A stretch of DNA of 64,000 nt from SXVE01 sp036388895 (GTDB taxonomy: Bacteria > Acidobacteriota > Blastocatellia > Pyrinomonadales > Pyrinomonadaceae), in NCBI GenBank assembly GCA_036388895.1, contig DASVQY010000018.1, forward strand, positions 1 through 64,000. Reading direction: 5' to 3'. Made by a program: the position numbers and the translations under genes. Positions 50,342 through 59,467 of this stretch are shown one piece after another; the stretch's first letter is position 1, and each line of letters opens with the position of its first letter. The notes under the pieces were generated by a model, which saw only the letters and a program-made list of their open reading frames with translations, was not told the DNA's origin and ran no database searches.

Positions 50342-51967
50342 CTGACTGTCGCAAAGTTTTCAGTCGTCGCCAAGATTTTACCGGAACCATCGGTTTTGCT
50401 GACCGGCAAAGGCGAAATTTTGGCTGCCAACCAGCCGTTTGAAAGAATTTTTCGATTGAAAATCGAATCTTTGAGAGGCAAAAATCTGCTCGTTTTTTCG
50501 ACGACGCCGCGCGAAAAGCTGGAAAGTTTTTTGCGCAACTGTTCTCGCAGCCGCCAAACGATTATCGGCGCGATGGATTTGCAGAACTGGCAGGGACAAA
50601 TTACCGAATACCGCTGCGAAGGCGCTTTGCTCGAACCGGCAAGCGAATCAACGCCCGCGATCATTTTTGTCCGCTTTAAAACGAAAGAATCTGCCGGAAG
50701 CCGATTCAAACTCTTAAACGACCAGATCGAAAAACTCAACCGCGAGATAGCCGAGCGGCGCCGCGCCGAAGAATTAAACCGAAAACTTTACGTCGAAGCC
50801 AGCGAAGCCGGACGCTTGAAAGACGATTTTCTGGCGACCGTTTCGCACGAATTGCGCACGCCTTTGAACGCGATTTTGGGTTGGGTGAGAATGCTTCGCA
50901 CGGGAACTTTAGACGAAGAAAATTTCACCAAAGGATTGGAGACGATTGAGCGAAACTCGCTTTTCCAATCGCAGTTAATCGAAGATTTGCTCGACGTTTC
51001 GCGCATTATTACCGGAAAATTGCGGCTTGATGTTCGTCCGGTGAACTTGAATGCGATTATCGAAAACGCGATTGATTCGGTGCGCCCGATGGTCGAGAAC
51101 AAAGACATCCGGCTGCAATTCATTTCGGATTCAGATGTCGGCGCAATCAGGGGCGACGCCGAACGGCTGCAACAAATCGTCTGGAATCTTCTATCGAACG
51201 CCATTAAATTCACGCCGCGAGGCGGAAGCGTCGAAACGCGGCTCGAACGGGTTGATTCGCACGTTGAAATAACGGTGAGCGACACCGGCTCAGGCATCGC
51301 ACCGGATTTTCTGCCGTTTGTTTTCGAGCGCTTTCTGCAGGCGGACGCGAGTAAAACGAGAAAATTCGGCGGTTTGGGTCTGGGACTGGCTATCGTTCGA
51401 CATTTAACCGAATTACACGGCGGCACGGCGCACGTTTTCAGCGACGGTTTAGGCACAGGCGCGACTTTTACAATAAAACTGCCGACGTTGACCGTTCGCG
51501 AAAAAGAAACTTTTTCAGGCGTGACGAAAAGCAGTCAAGATTCGTCCGCGACAACTTCCCTGAGCGTGCCCGACTTTCAGCCGGCGATTGAAAATTTGCG
51601 CCTTTTAGTTGTTGACGACATTGCCGACGCGCGAGATTTAATGCGCGTAATGCTCGAAAAATGCGACGCGCGAGTGGAAATTGCGGCGTCCGCCGTCGAA
51701 GCGCTCGAAAAGCTCGAACGCGAAAAATTCGATATTTTAATCAGCGACATCGAAATGCCAATCAACGACGGTTTTTTTCTCATCAATAAAATTCGCAACT
51801 CAAACGCCAAACACATCGAAAAAATTCCCGCCGTCGCACTAACGGCACACGCCGGCAACGAAGATCGCCGCCGAATCTTATCTGCCGGTTTCAATTCGCA
51901 CGTCGTCAAACCGTTCGAGCCGTCGGAATTGATTTCGGTGCTCGCTCGCCTCGCCGCTTCTCGGTAA
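50342..51967 (+). CDS. Hybrid sensor histidine kinase (PAS-HisKA-HATPase-REC)
   Basis: A 541-residue kinase if the start is CTG at 50342, which has AGGAGG (50326-50331) about 10 nt upstream. A TTG at 50396 is possible but would truncate the PAS domain, whose first strand reads ILPEPSVLLTGKGEILAANQPFERIF. After a coiled-coil linker the HisKA box is FLATVSHELRTPLNAILGW (His about 169), then an N-box and G-boxes (GGLGLGLAIVRHLTELHGG), and a C-terminal receiver with RLLVVDD and the phosphoacceptor Asp in ILISDIEMP. It follows the MetOD1-like gene in the same frame. The target of the phosphorelay is not in the window. Confidence 0.85.
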   Translation: MTVAKFSVVAKILPEPSVLLTGKGEILAANQPFERIFRLKIESLRGKNLLVFSTTPREKLESFLRNCSRSRQTIIGAMDLQNWQGQITEYRCEGALLEPASESTPAIIFVRFKTKESAGSRFKLLNDQIEKLNREIAERRRAEELNRKLYVEASEAGRLKDDFLATVSHELRTPLNAILGWVRMLRTGTLDEENFTKGLETIERNSLFQSQLIEDLLDVSRIITGKLRLDVRPVNLNAIIENAIDSVRPMVENKDIRLQFISDSDVGAIRGDAERLQQIVWNLLSNAIKFTPRGGSVETRLERVDSHVEITVSDTGSGIAPDFLPFVFERFLQADASKTRKFGGLGLGLAIVRHLTELHGGTAHVFSDGLGTGATFTIKLPTLTVREKETFSGVTKSSQDSSATTSLSVPDFQPAIENLRLLVVDDIADARDLMRVMLEKCDARVEIAASAVEALEKLEREKFDILISDIEMPINDGFFLINKIRNSNAKHIEKIPAVALTAHAGNEDRRRILSAGFNSHVVKPFEPSELISVLARLAASR

Positions 51968-51982
51968 AAAACTTTTCTCTTT

Positions 51983-52681
51983 TCAAAAATTGCCTTTCAG
52001 CACCAAACGAAACGGAAAATGCCGTTCAACGGTAAAATTTTTCAAACCGGCTTTTCCTGCTAAAACATTTAATTCTCTTGGTTTAAATGAACGCAAAATC
52101 GAAAGCGAGCCGTCTTCACGAACGAGCGGGCTGATGCGAAAAGCGGCGCAAAAAATTTTGTACGAAACCGTTGCGAGCGGATGCCGGTGCAAATCAATTA
52201 CGAAAACGGCGCGACGCGCCACGCGGCTCAGCTCACGTAAAATCAAAACGACATTTTCATCGGTGAAATGATGCGTGAAAAGCGAGCAAATCGCGTAATC
52301 GAAACTTTGACAGGCGAAAGGCAGCAGCAGGGCGTCGCCGCGAATCGCTTTTATTTCCCGGAAATTTACAGATTCTTCCAAAATCGAACGCGCCGAACGA
52401 GCGTTCAGCTCAAGCCCGTAAAGCGCGGCTTTTCGTTTGGATTTTCGCGCGAATCTCGCTGTGAAGCGAAGCAGTTCGCCCGAACCGGCGCCGACATCCA
52501 GAACGGAAAATTCCGGCAGATTTTCGTTTCTAACTGTGCGCAAAAGCGTTTTCTTTAGAGCATGATTGTCGCCCGCAAAACGATTAACGAGCCGAATCTC
52601 GCGCAGAAAACGATCATATTCTTCGGGCGTATAATCGCCCGTGTCTATGCGTTCGAGTTTTTCGCTTCGTTTTTGGAACAC
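51983..52681 (-). CDS. Class I SAM-dependent methyltransferase
   Basis: A 232-residue methyltransferase with EFSVLDVGAGSGELLRFTARFARK, the acidic residue in YGLELNARSARSI, and FDYAICSLFTHHFTDENVVLILRELSRVARRAVFVIDLHRHPLATVSYK. The FVIDLHRHP segment resembles methyltransferases found beside type III polyketide synthases, but none is present here. A GTG start is used; no clear Shine-Dalgarno. The last genes on the other strand converge here. Confidence 0.78.
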   Translation of the reverse strand: MFQKRSEKLERIDTGDYTPEEYDRFLREIRLVNRFAGDNHALKKTLLRTVRNENLPEFSVLDVGAGSGELLRFTARFARKSKRKAALYGLELNARSARSILEESVNFREIKAIRGDALLLPFACQSFDYAICSLFTHHFTDENVVLILRELSRVARRAVFVIDLHRHPLATVSYKIFCAAFRISPLVREDGSLSILRSFKPRELNVLAGKAGLKNFTVERHFPFRLVLKGNF

Positions 52682-52827
52682 TTTTGTAAGGATAGAAAAA
52701 CTGACCTAAGAAATAAAGCAATCAAACTTACGATTGATTCGAAACCTTATTTTTTACACAAATTAAAAGCAAATCTGAGGCTGGCTATTTCAATCGCGGT
52801 TTCAATTTACGTTTATCTTCTAAACCG

Positions 52828-52869
52828 CAAAAGATCCGCTTTTTATTAGTTTAAAAAGCGGATCTTTTG
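52828..52869. terminator. 18-bp perfect hairpin, bidirectional terminator
   Basis: A perfect 18-bp stem (52828-52845 with 52852-52869) encloses a 6-nt loop. The centre of each arm is a GATCCGC core and the ends are A/T-rich. It lies 24 bp past the stop of the DUF1501 gene, upstream of the methyltransferase gene start. Confidence 0.7.
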
Positions 52870-52892
52870 TGAGGTTTACTTCAGAAAAAAAA

Positions 52893-54152
52893 TCAACTTA
52901 AAAACCCTTTAAAGTTTGCAGCGCTGGTTTTATAACCGGGAAAGATTTTGCTTAAATCCTTGCTGCCAGAGTGCTTATAAGCTATTTCACCGAAAACGTC
53001 GCGAAAATCGGTCGTCACGGCTAAATCGCGTCCTTCGTTCAACTGATCGTTTTTCAAGCCTGCCCAATTGCCGTAAACCTTTCCGCCTTTTACCGAATTT
53101 CCCAAAACCAGCATTGCATTTCCGTGTCCGTGATCGGTACCGCGCGTGCCGTTTTCGCGAGCCGTTCTGCCGAATTCCGACATTGTTAAAAGAACGACAT
53201 CGTCCATTCGCTTGCCTAAATCCGTGGCGAAAGCGGCGATTGAAGCGCCAAAATCCCTGAGAAGATTTGCCTGCGTGCCTCGCGCACTGCCTTGATTATT
53301 GTGCGTGTCCCAGTTATTCGATTCGGCAAAAGCGACTTCCAAGCCAACGCCCGCTTTTATCAATTGAGCGATTTGTTGAAGCGAGCGACCGAGCTGCGAG
53401 TTCGGATAAACCGCGCCGTTTTCCGTTTTGTATTGTGCCGGATTTGATTGTTTCAAAAAATTTACGGCTTGAAACGTTTCGGCTCCGGTTTCGCTTAAAC
53501 TGTCTTTAGCATTTTCCTGCCAAATTCCTTCAAAACCGCCCTGCACGGATTGCGTGTAAACACCGGCTTTAATCGCAAAATCGGAAAGATTCGTCATTGC
53601 GACTGACGGCGCGCGACCGTAGAGCGAACGCGGAAGCTGTCCGGTCAGCGAAACGGCGCGAAACGGCGATTCGTCTTTGCTTGATTTGCTTTGCAAAACG
53701 CGGTTTAGCCAGCCGTCGCGCGTCGCTTTGACGCCGGGCGTCGCCGATTCCATATAATCCTGCGCGTCGAAATGCGAGCGCGTATTATCGGGCGAACCGA
53801 CAGAATGAACGACGGCTAATTGCTTCGATTGCCAGAATTTTTCGAGCGGTTTGAGCGACGGGTGAAGCCCGAAAAAACCGTCGAGATTAATTGCTCCGTC
53901 CGCGCTGCCGGGTTTTTGAATGGCAATCGTGCGGCGCAGATTGTAATATTCGCTTTCGCCGTGCGGAACGATCATATTCAGCCCGTCAACCGCTCCGCGC
54001 TGGAAGATCGTCACCAAAACCTTTTTCTTGCCGTAACCGTCGCGGCGAATCGCGGCGCCGGCGTATTGATGTAGAAAATCGGGCGCTGCCGCCATAAATC
54101 CGAAACTCGCGAGCGAGATGCCGCTCGCTTTTAAGAAATAACGTCTATCCAT
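52893..54152 (-). CDS. DUF1501 family exported protein
   Basis: A 419-residue protein. The N-terminus has a twin-arginine-like leader MDRRYFLKASGISLASFGFMAAAP, followed by ATIFQRGAVDGLNMIVPHGESEYY, GLHPSLKPLEKFW and MSEFGRTARENGTRGTDHGHGNAMLVLG. These are the family's sulfatase-like fold landmarks. The ATG at 54152 is chosen over TTG at 54167. It is probably folded in the cytoplasm and exported by Tat. It is often found next to DUF1800 proteins, which is not the case here. The function is unknown. Confidence 0.85.
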   Translation of the reverse strand: MDRRYFLKASGISLASFGFMAAAPDFLHQYAGAAIRRDGYGKKKVLVTIFQRGAVDGLNMIVPHGESEYYNLRRTIAIQKPGSADGAINLDGFFGLHPSLKPLEKFWQSKQLAVVHSVGSPDNTRSHFDAQDYMESATPGVKATRDGWLNRVLQSKSSKDESPFRAVSLTGQLPRSLYGRAPSVAMTNLSDFAIKAGVYTQSVQGGFEGIWQENAKDSLSETGAETFQAVNFLKQSNPAQYKTENGAVYPNSQLGRSLQQIAQLIKAGVGLEVAFAESNNWDTHNNQGSARGTQANLLRDFGASIAAFATDLGKRMDDVVLLTMSEFGRTARENGTRGTDHGHGNAMLVLGNSVKGGKVYGNWAGLKNDQLNEGRDLAVTTDFRDVFGEIAYKHSGSKDLSKIFPGYKTSAANFKGFLS

Positions 54153-54301
54153 AAATGTCTGCCTCAAAATTCATTCGTCAAACTTTGCCTTAAAAAATAT
54201 CGGCTGGTTTTTAGACGCGCGAAGATGCCGGTTGGTCGTTTTTATTTTCGGCTTTTGTCGTTTCCAGTCGGTTCGTTGTAAATTTAAAGTATTTGATAGC
54301 G

Positions 54302-54362
54302 AATAATTGATAATTGATAACCGCCGGAAATTATTGGATTTTACTGTCAATTATCAATTATT
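54302..54362. repeat. Intergenic inverted word-repeat (AATTGATAATTGATAA family)
   Basis: AATAATTGATAATTG (54302-54316) and CAATTATCAATTATT (54348-54362) are perfect complements. The words AATTGAT repeat with an 8-bp period. It ends 17 bp before the ATG of the 2OG-oxygenase gene. Confidence 0.82.
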
Positions 54363-54379
54363 TAACTAAATTTAGTTTT

Positions 54380-55195
54380 ATGCGAGAACAATTTGTCAAT
54401 TTAATCGTCGAACGCCTCGACAGCGAAGCCGAACGGATTCGCACGGACTTTCAAACCGAAAAAGGAGTGAAAACCCGTTTCGCGGCGATAGATAATCTTT
54501 TGCCCGACGATCTGGCGCGAAAAATTTTCGTCGCTTTTCCTTCTCTGAACGATATGCGGCTTTTGGACAGCTTCCGCGAGAAAAAATACACTTCCAAATC
54601 GCTGGACCAATTCGATCCGCTCATCTCCGACATTACGTTCGCTTTTCAAGACGAGCGTGTTATCGAAAAAGTCGCCGGGCTGACCGATATAAAAGACCCG
54701 AAAGGCGACCCGCATCTTTACGCGGGCGGAATCAGCGCGATGGCGAAAGGTCATTTCCTTAATCCGCATCTCGATAATTCGCACGATTACGAACAGAAAC
54801 ATTACCGCGTTTTGAATCTGCTTTATTACATCACGCCGGACTGGAAACCGGAAAACGGCGGCAATCTCGAACTTTGGAACGAAGACGTAACCGAATCGGT
54901 CGAAATTCCGAGCCTTTTCAATCGTTTGGTTTTAATGTCAACCAACGATAAATCGTGGCACTCGGTCAACGAAGTAAAAAAAGACGGAGCGCGCTGCTGC
55001 ATTTCCAACTATTATTTTTCGCCGCATTCGCCGAACGGCTACGAAACGACTCACGTCACGTATTTTCAAGCCCGACCAGAACAGACACTGCGGCGAATAG
55101 TGACGAAGGTGGACAGCGATTTGCGGACAGCTTTGAGAAAAATCAAGAAAAGCGGTTTCAGCAAAAAGGATTTATACGAAGGCGAAAAACAGTAA
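54380..55195 (+). CDS. 2-oxoglutarate/Fe(II)-dependent oxygenase
   Basis: A 271-residue protein. The double-stranded beta-helix core has the iron ligands His130 and Asp132 in LNPHLDNSH and a distal His194 in KSWHSVNE, with Arg205 in DGARCCISNYYFS binding 2-oxoglutarate. The order fits the prolyl 4-hydroxylase-like/PKHD group. The ATG at 54380 (MREQFVNLIVERL) is preferred; further upstream codons lie in the repeat. A substrate cannot be named; a peptidyl or nucleoside target is possible. Confidence 0.8.
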   Translation: MREQFVNLIVERLDSEAERIRTDFQTEKGVKTRFAAIDNLLPDDLARKIFVAFPSLNDMRLLDSFREKKYTSKSLDQFDPLISDITFAFQDERVIEKVAGLTDIKDPKGDPHLYAGGISAMAKGHFLNPHLDNSHDYEQKHYRVLNLLYYITPDWKPENGGNLELWNEDVTESVEIPSLFNRLVLMSTNDKSWHSVNEVKKDGARCCISNYYFSPHSPNGYETTHVTYFQARPEQTLRRIVTKVDSDLRTALRKIKKSGFSKKDLYEGEKQ

Positions 55196-55284
55196 GAAGA
55201 GAAGCGGAGAAAGGGAGATAAGGAAAATGTGATGCCAACCTAGTCTTTTTTCACCTTTCTTTTCCGCGTCCCCGCGTCTCTCCT
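55196..55284. repeat. Degenerate inverted word arrays (GAGAAGCGGAG / CCGCGTCCCCGC family)
   Basis: The left array (55196-55232) reads GAAGAGAAGCGGAGAAAGGG and GAGATAAGGAAAATGTG. The right array (55248-55284) reads CACCTTTC and TTTTCCGCGTCCCCGCG. They are complementary in words but imperfect. The left array begins right after the oxygenase stop codon. A further hairpin CAGTGCG/CGCACTG is at 55291-55320. Confidence 0.55.
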
Positions 55285-55389
55285 TTTCATCAGTGCGACA
55301 GAATCCACATCGCCGCACTGTGCTTGCTTGATACCGCGCAAGGACATTTGTCCCTGCCGCATAAAGTTAATTGATTCCGGTGCCTTAAA

Positions 55390-58317
55390 TTACCGAATTA
55401 AGATTTCGTCTATGAAAATAAAAGCATCATTTCCGGCACCGGGATGCCACGACGGAATTTTGCCTAGATTGTAGGCTTTGACGCGAATGTACTGCGCCCG
55501 CGCAGGCGAGATTTCACGAACATAATCGCGGATCTTGCTTTCCATATCCTGCGGCGCGACATCGGTTTCGATTTCGGCGATTTTGGTAAAATTCTGTCCG
55601 TCGCCGGACACCTCAAATTCAAGGCGCGTCGGCATCCAAATCCACGAGCGCGCGTCCTGCAGAAATCCGGCGCCGAGACTTTTGATTTCCGTTTCTTTTT
55701 GCAAATCAATTACGGCGACAAAGTCCTGCGCCTGATAGCCCTGCCACTCGCCGGACGCGAAATTTTTCGTGCCGCGAATACCGTCTATTAACCCTTCGTC
55801 TCCGCCGCCCGTGTATTGACGGTTGTATTTAGACAAAATTTTCACCGTCCAACTGTTTGGTTTTTTATAAAATACGGCTTCGGCGGTTAAAGATTTTTCG
55901 CCGTTCGGAAGAGTTGAAGCGGCTTTAACGATTGATGTTTTGTCGATCGTTAAAGGCTTTGTGTATTCGATTCGCGGTTCCGCGCCGTCGAGAGAATAGA
56001 GAATTTTCGCCTCCGGCATTGCTGATTTGAGCGTGATCGTTGTTTTGTCGGTGAAAGCGCGTCCGGCGCTTTCGATCAGCGGAACCGAAACGAGGTTTTC
56101 CCGGATTGCCGAAACGGGAAATTCGGTAAACCAATCTTTTACGGGCGCGGCGGTCATTTCAAATTCCAAAGTTCCGCCGCGCGTTATATCTTCGTGAGCG
56201 ATAAACGCTTTGCGGTAATTTTTGCCGTTTAATTTGACGCTTTTGACGTAAATGTTTTCCGCCGAAACATCAGGCGCCTTTATTATAAATGTTTTGCCGT
56301 TTTCCAGATTGTATTTCGTTTCTCGGAAAAGCGGCGTTCCGAGCGTATAAATCGGCTGCGACGGATTAACCTGATAAAAACCGGACGCGCTCAAAACATA
56401 CCACGCCGACATTTGCCCGCAGTCCTCGTTGCCGATCAAGCCGTCGGGCGTCGGTTTGTAAAATTCGTCCATAATTCGCCGCGCGAGCTTTTGAGTTTTC
56501 CACGGCTCGCCGACGTAATTATATAAATAAACGATGTGATGCGAAGGCTCGTTGCCGTGCGCGTATTGTCCGATCAAGCCGGTTATATCCGGCTGCTCGC
56601 GTCCGGCAAGTTTCGCGTCGGTCGTAAACAGTTCGTCTAATTTCGCCGCGAATTTGCGATTTCCGCCGTGCAGTTCGACCAGGCGCGAAACGTCCTGCGG
56701 CACGAAAAACGAATACTGCCACGAGTTCCCTTCGGTAAAATTAAATGTAACGTCATTCGGCGCGAAAGGTTTGATAAATCCGCCGTTTTGTTTCGGGCGC
56801 ATAAAACCGGTTTCGGCGTCGAAAAGATTTTCAAAAGAACGGGCGCGGCGAATGTATCTTTCGTAATCGGCGGGCTTTTTCAAAATTCGCGCCATCATTG
56901 CGATGCAGTAATCGTTGTAAGCGTATTCGAGCGTTTTGGAAACCGATTCCTGCTCGTCTTCCATCGAAATGTAACCGCGTTTTTTATAGCTTTCCAATCC
57001 GAAATGATCGAGTTCCGCCGAATGTTTTGCCGCCGCAAACGCTTTTTCGTAATCGAAACCTTTGATATTTTTCGCCATCGCGTCGGCGATTACTGAAACG
57101 GCGTGATAACCGATCATCGTATCGGTTTCGTTAGCGGCAAGCTCCCAAACCGGAAGTCGTCCGCCCTGCTCGTATTGCCGAATAAAAGTGTTGATGAATT
57201 CCGCCGTGCGCCGCTCATCAATAATAGTGTAAAGCGGATGCGCCGCTCGAAATGTATCCCAAAGCGAAAAAACCGTATAATTTGTATCTTTCGGCGCATC
57301 GTGAATTTTCCTGTCCAACCCGAGATATTTTCCGTCAGCATCCTGAAAAATATTGGGCGCGATCATCGTATGATAAAGCGCGGTGTAAAAATTCGTCATT
57401 TGGGCTTTACCCCCGCTCGAAACTTCAATTTTCGCTAATTCTTTGTTCCAGGCATTCCGCGCATCATTTTTAACTTTCTCAAAACTCCAATGATTCAATT
57501 CTGTCTCTAAATTTTTCCGCGCGCCTTCAATACCGGTCGGTGAAATGGCGACTTTAACGAGTATTTTTTTGTCATGGGGATTTACGAAACGTAATGAAAC
57601 GCTCAAATTCGTTCCTTTTCCCTGCGTCATTCGTTCGTTTTGTTCTGTAATATCAACGCCGTTGATAATCGCGTGCGAAGCAAAAGGTTCGGAAAATTCG
57701 GCGGCGAAATAAACAATTTGATCTTTTGCCCAACTGCTCGAACGCCGAAAACCCTCGATGCGATTTTCACCGACGATTTTGACTTCCGAATCTAAAACTT
57801 TGTCCCGCCATTTCAAATCCAGATTTATGTTGACGAATTTAGAATAGGGAAAAACGTAACGATGCAGTCCAACCCGTTTTGTTGCAGTTAACTCCGCCAA
57901 AATGCCGTTGTTCATTTTGACCGAATAGAAACCTGCGGTTGCCGTTTCGTTCGCATGAGAAAACGTTCTATCGTCATTACCGTCAATCGTCGGCGTCAGC
58001 AAAACGTCGCAATAATCGGGAATTCCCGTGCCGCTCAAATGCGTGTGCGAAAAACCGTAAATTACATCGTCCGAATAATGGTAACCGGAGCTTCCGTCCC
58101 AATTATCAATTCTCGTGTCGGGCGATAATTGAACCATTCCGAACGGCACGGTCGCGCCGGGAAATGTGTGACCGTGCCCGCCCGTTCCGATAAACGGATT
58201 GACGTAGCGCGTAAAATCCTTTGTTTGAGATTTAACGTTAGAGGAAAAAGAGAAAAAAAGAAGAATGAGAAAAACGAAAGAGCAAGTCCGTTTGTTTACG
58301 AGTTGCAGCGATTTCAT
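55390..58317 (-). CDS. GH92 alpha-1,2-mannosidase, secreted
   Basis: A 975-residue exported glycoside hydrolase. The signal peptide is about 1-30. The GH92 hallmarks are YVNPFIGTGGHGHTFPGATVPFGMVQLSPDT, GYHYSD, YGFSHTHLSGTG, YKKRGYISMEDEQESVSKTLEYAYNDYCIA, TEGNSWQYSFFVPQD and NEDCGQMSAWYVLSASGFYQVNP. The C-terminus has a chitobiase-like (EAKILYSLDGAEPR) and a discoidin-like domain (SGEWQGYQAQDFVAVIDLQ...). It probably trims alpha-mannosyl glycans outside the cell. It starts 4 bp inside the rluD stop (ATGA). Confidence 0.92.
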   Translation of the reverse strand: MKSLQLVNKRTCSFVFLILLFFSFSSNVKSQTKDFTRYVNPFIGTGGHGHTFPGATVPFGMVQLSPDTRIDNWDGSSGYHYSDDVIYGFSHTHLSGTGIPDYCDVLLTPTIDGNDDRTFSHANETATAGFYSVKMNNGILAELTATKRVGLHRYVFPYSKFVNINLDLKWRDKVLDSEVKIVGENRIEGFRRSSSWAKDQIVYFAAEFSEPFASHAIINGVDITEQNERMTQGKGTNLSVSLRFVNPHDKKILVKVAISPTGIEGARKNLETELNHWSFEKVKNDARNAWNKELAKIEVSSGGKAQMTNFYTALYHTMIAPNIFQDADGKYLGLDRKIHDAPKDTNYTVFSLWDTFRAAHPLYTIIDERRTAEFINTFIRQYEQGGRLPVWELAANETDTMIGYHAVSVIADAMAKNIKGFDYEKAFAAAKHSAELDHFGLESYKKRGYISMEDEQESVSKTLEYAYNDYCIAMMARILKKPADYERYIRRARSFENLFDAETGFMRPKQNGGFIKPFAPNDVTFNFTEGNSWQYSFFVPQDVSRLVELHGGNRKFAAKLDELFTTDAKLAGREQPDITGLIGQYAHGNEPSHHIVYLYNYVGEPWKTQKLARRIMDEFYKPTPDGLIGNEDCGQMSAWYVLSASGFYQVNPSQPIYTLGTPLFRETKYNLENGKTFIIKAPDVSAENIYVKSVKLNGKNYRKAFIAHEDITRGGTLEFEMTAAPVKDWFTEFPVSAIRENLVSVPLIESAGRAFTDKTTITLKSAMPEAKILYSLDGAEPRIEYTKPLTIDKTSIVKAASTLPNGEKSLTAEAVFYKKPNSWTVKILSKYNRQYTGGGDEGLIDGIRGTKNFASGEWQGYQAQDFVAVIDLQKETEIKSLGAGFLQDARSWIWMPTRLEFEVSGDGQNFTKIAEIETDVAPQDMESKIRDYVREISPARAQYIRVKAYNLGKIPSWHPGAGNDAFIFIDEILIR

Positions 58318-59330
58318 TCGTTCAAATTAAATAACTTAAGAAACTCTGTCAATTCTGCGGGCAAGGCGGCAACAAAATTTAATCTTTGCTGCGTGTGCGG
58401 GTGCGTGAAAGCCAATTTTTCGGCATGAAGAAAAACGCGGCTGAGATTAATGATCGCCTGTTTAATTTTCGGGTCGGCGACTGTTTTATCGCGTCCTTCG
58501 TTGTAAGTTTCGTCGCCGACAACCGGATGATTGATAAAGGCGAGATGGACCCGAATTTGATGAGTTCTGCCGGTTTTTATCTGCACGTCGAGCAAAGTGA
58601 ATTTTTCAAATCGTTGCCGCACTTTCCAAAGCGAAAGCGCCGAGCGCCCGCCGGCTTTATTCGCCGACATTTTCAAACGATTGTATCTGTCGCGCCCGAT
58701 TGTCGCTTCGATTCGTCCCGAATTCTCGCGCGTCGCACCGTGAACCAAAGCGACATAGGATTTATAAACCGCGCGAGCTCGAAACTGTTCGGAAAGCGCT
58801 TCGTGCGTCGCTTCGTCTTTGGCGACGACGATTAAACCGGACGTGTTTTTATCCAAACGATGAACGATTCCGATTTTTGATTTCAGATTTTGAATCTTGG
58901 ATTGTTCGTCCGATCCTGCGGCAAACTTTAATTCTTCGCTTTGAATGTTGAATTTATAGGCGACGGCGTTGGCGAGTGTTCCCGACGGAACACCTGCGCC
59001 CGGATGAACGACCATTCCCGCCGGTTTGTTGACGACGGCGAGATGAGCGTCCTCGTAAACGATTTCAAGCGGAATGTCTTCCGGCACAAATTCGGCGGTC
59101 GGAAGCTCGGTCAGTTCAATTTCGATCTCGTCGCCGGATCGAAGTTTGTAGGAAGATTTCGATTCTTTTTGATTGACCAGACAATCGCCTTCGTCAATCA
59201 ATTTTTGCAGGCGCGAGCGCGACCAATTTTCGATTTTTTCGGCAAGATACGCGTCAAGGCGTTTTTCGGCGTCTGTCGGCGAAACGTGTAGAACGACCGC
59301 CGAATTTTCCCCGGCTTCTCGAATTTCCAT
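58314..59330 (-). CDS. rluD: 23S rRNA pseudouridine synthase RluD-like
   Basis: A 338-residue RluA/RluD-type pseudouridine synthase. An S4-like N-terminal domain (RLDAYLAEKIENWSRSRLQKLIDEGDCLVNQ) precedes the catalytic domain with VVNKPAGMVVHP and the nucleophile Asp160 in HRLDKNTSGL. GRTHQIRVHLAFINHPVVGD follows. A 20-residue insertion (residues about 132-153, with SKIQNLKSKI) lies just before the catalytic loop. It is encoded by AATC-word repeats (58872-58901). RluD modifies the helix 69 loop of 23S rRNA. It overlaps the GH92 gene by 4 bp. Confidence 0.9.
   Translation of the reverse strand: MEIREAGENSAVVLHVSPTDAEKRLDAYLAEKIENWSRSRLQKLIDEGDCLVNQKESKSSYKLRSGDEIEIELTELPTAEFVPEDIPLEIVYEDAHLAVVNKPAGMVVHPGAGVPSGTLANAVAYKFNIQSEELKFAAGSDEQSKIQNLKSKIGIVHRLDKNTSGLIVVAKDEATHEALSEQFRARAVYKSYVALVHGATRENSGRIEATIGRDRYNRLKMSANKAGGRSALSLWKVRQRFEKFTLLDVQIKTGRTHQIRVHLAFINHPVVGDETYNEGRDKTVADPKIKQAIINLSRVFLHAEKLAFTHPHTQQRLNFVAALPAELTEFLKLFNLNE
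58872..58901. repeat. AATCCAAGATTCAAAATC word array inside rluD
   Basis: On the minus strand this reads words AATCCAAGATTCAAAATCTG and AAATCAAAAATC, which translate as SKIQNLKSKI in the insertion of RluD. The word family resembles that at 60254-60291. It is coding. Confidence 0.6.
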
Positions 59331-59360
59331 ATTTTATATTTTACACGCCGAAAACAAAGA

Positions 59361-59445
59361 AAGAACAATCACAAATGGCACAAAATACGCAAAAGGTTTT
59401 TTATATCTTTTTTTGGTTTTTGCGCCCTTTCGCGGCTGTCATTTT
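59361..59445. repeat. Degenerate inverted word arrays (CACAAAATACGCAAAA family)
   Basis: The left array (59361-59396) contains ACAAATGGCACAAAATACGC and AAAAGG. The right array (59415-59445) contains GGTTTTTGCGCCCTTTCGCGGC. Best pairing is around GCAAAA/TTTTGC. It lies between rluD and lgt and is of the same type as 26302-26477. Confidence 0.5.
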
Positions 59446-59467
59446 TTATTTAAGTCGTTTTTTGGTT

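Noticed and set aside
52562..52849. 95-codon frame on the + strand
   Set aside because: Mostly antisense to the methyltransferase gene and ending in its upstream region and terminator hairpin; no ribosome binding site.
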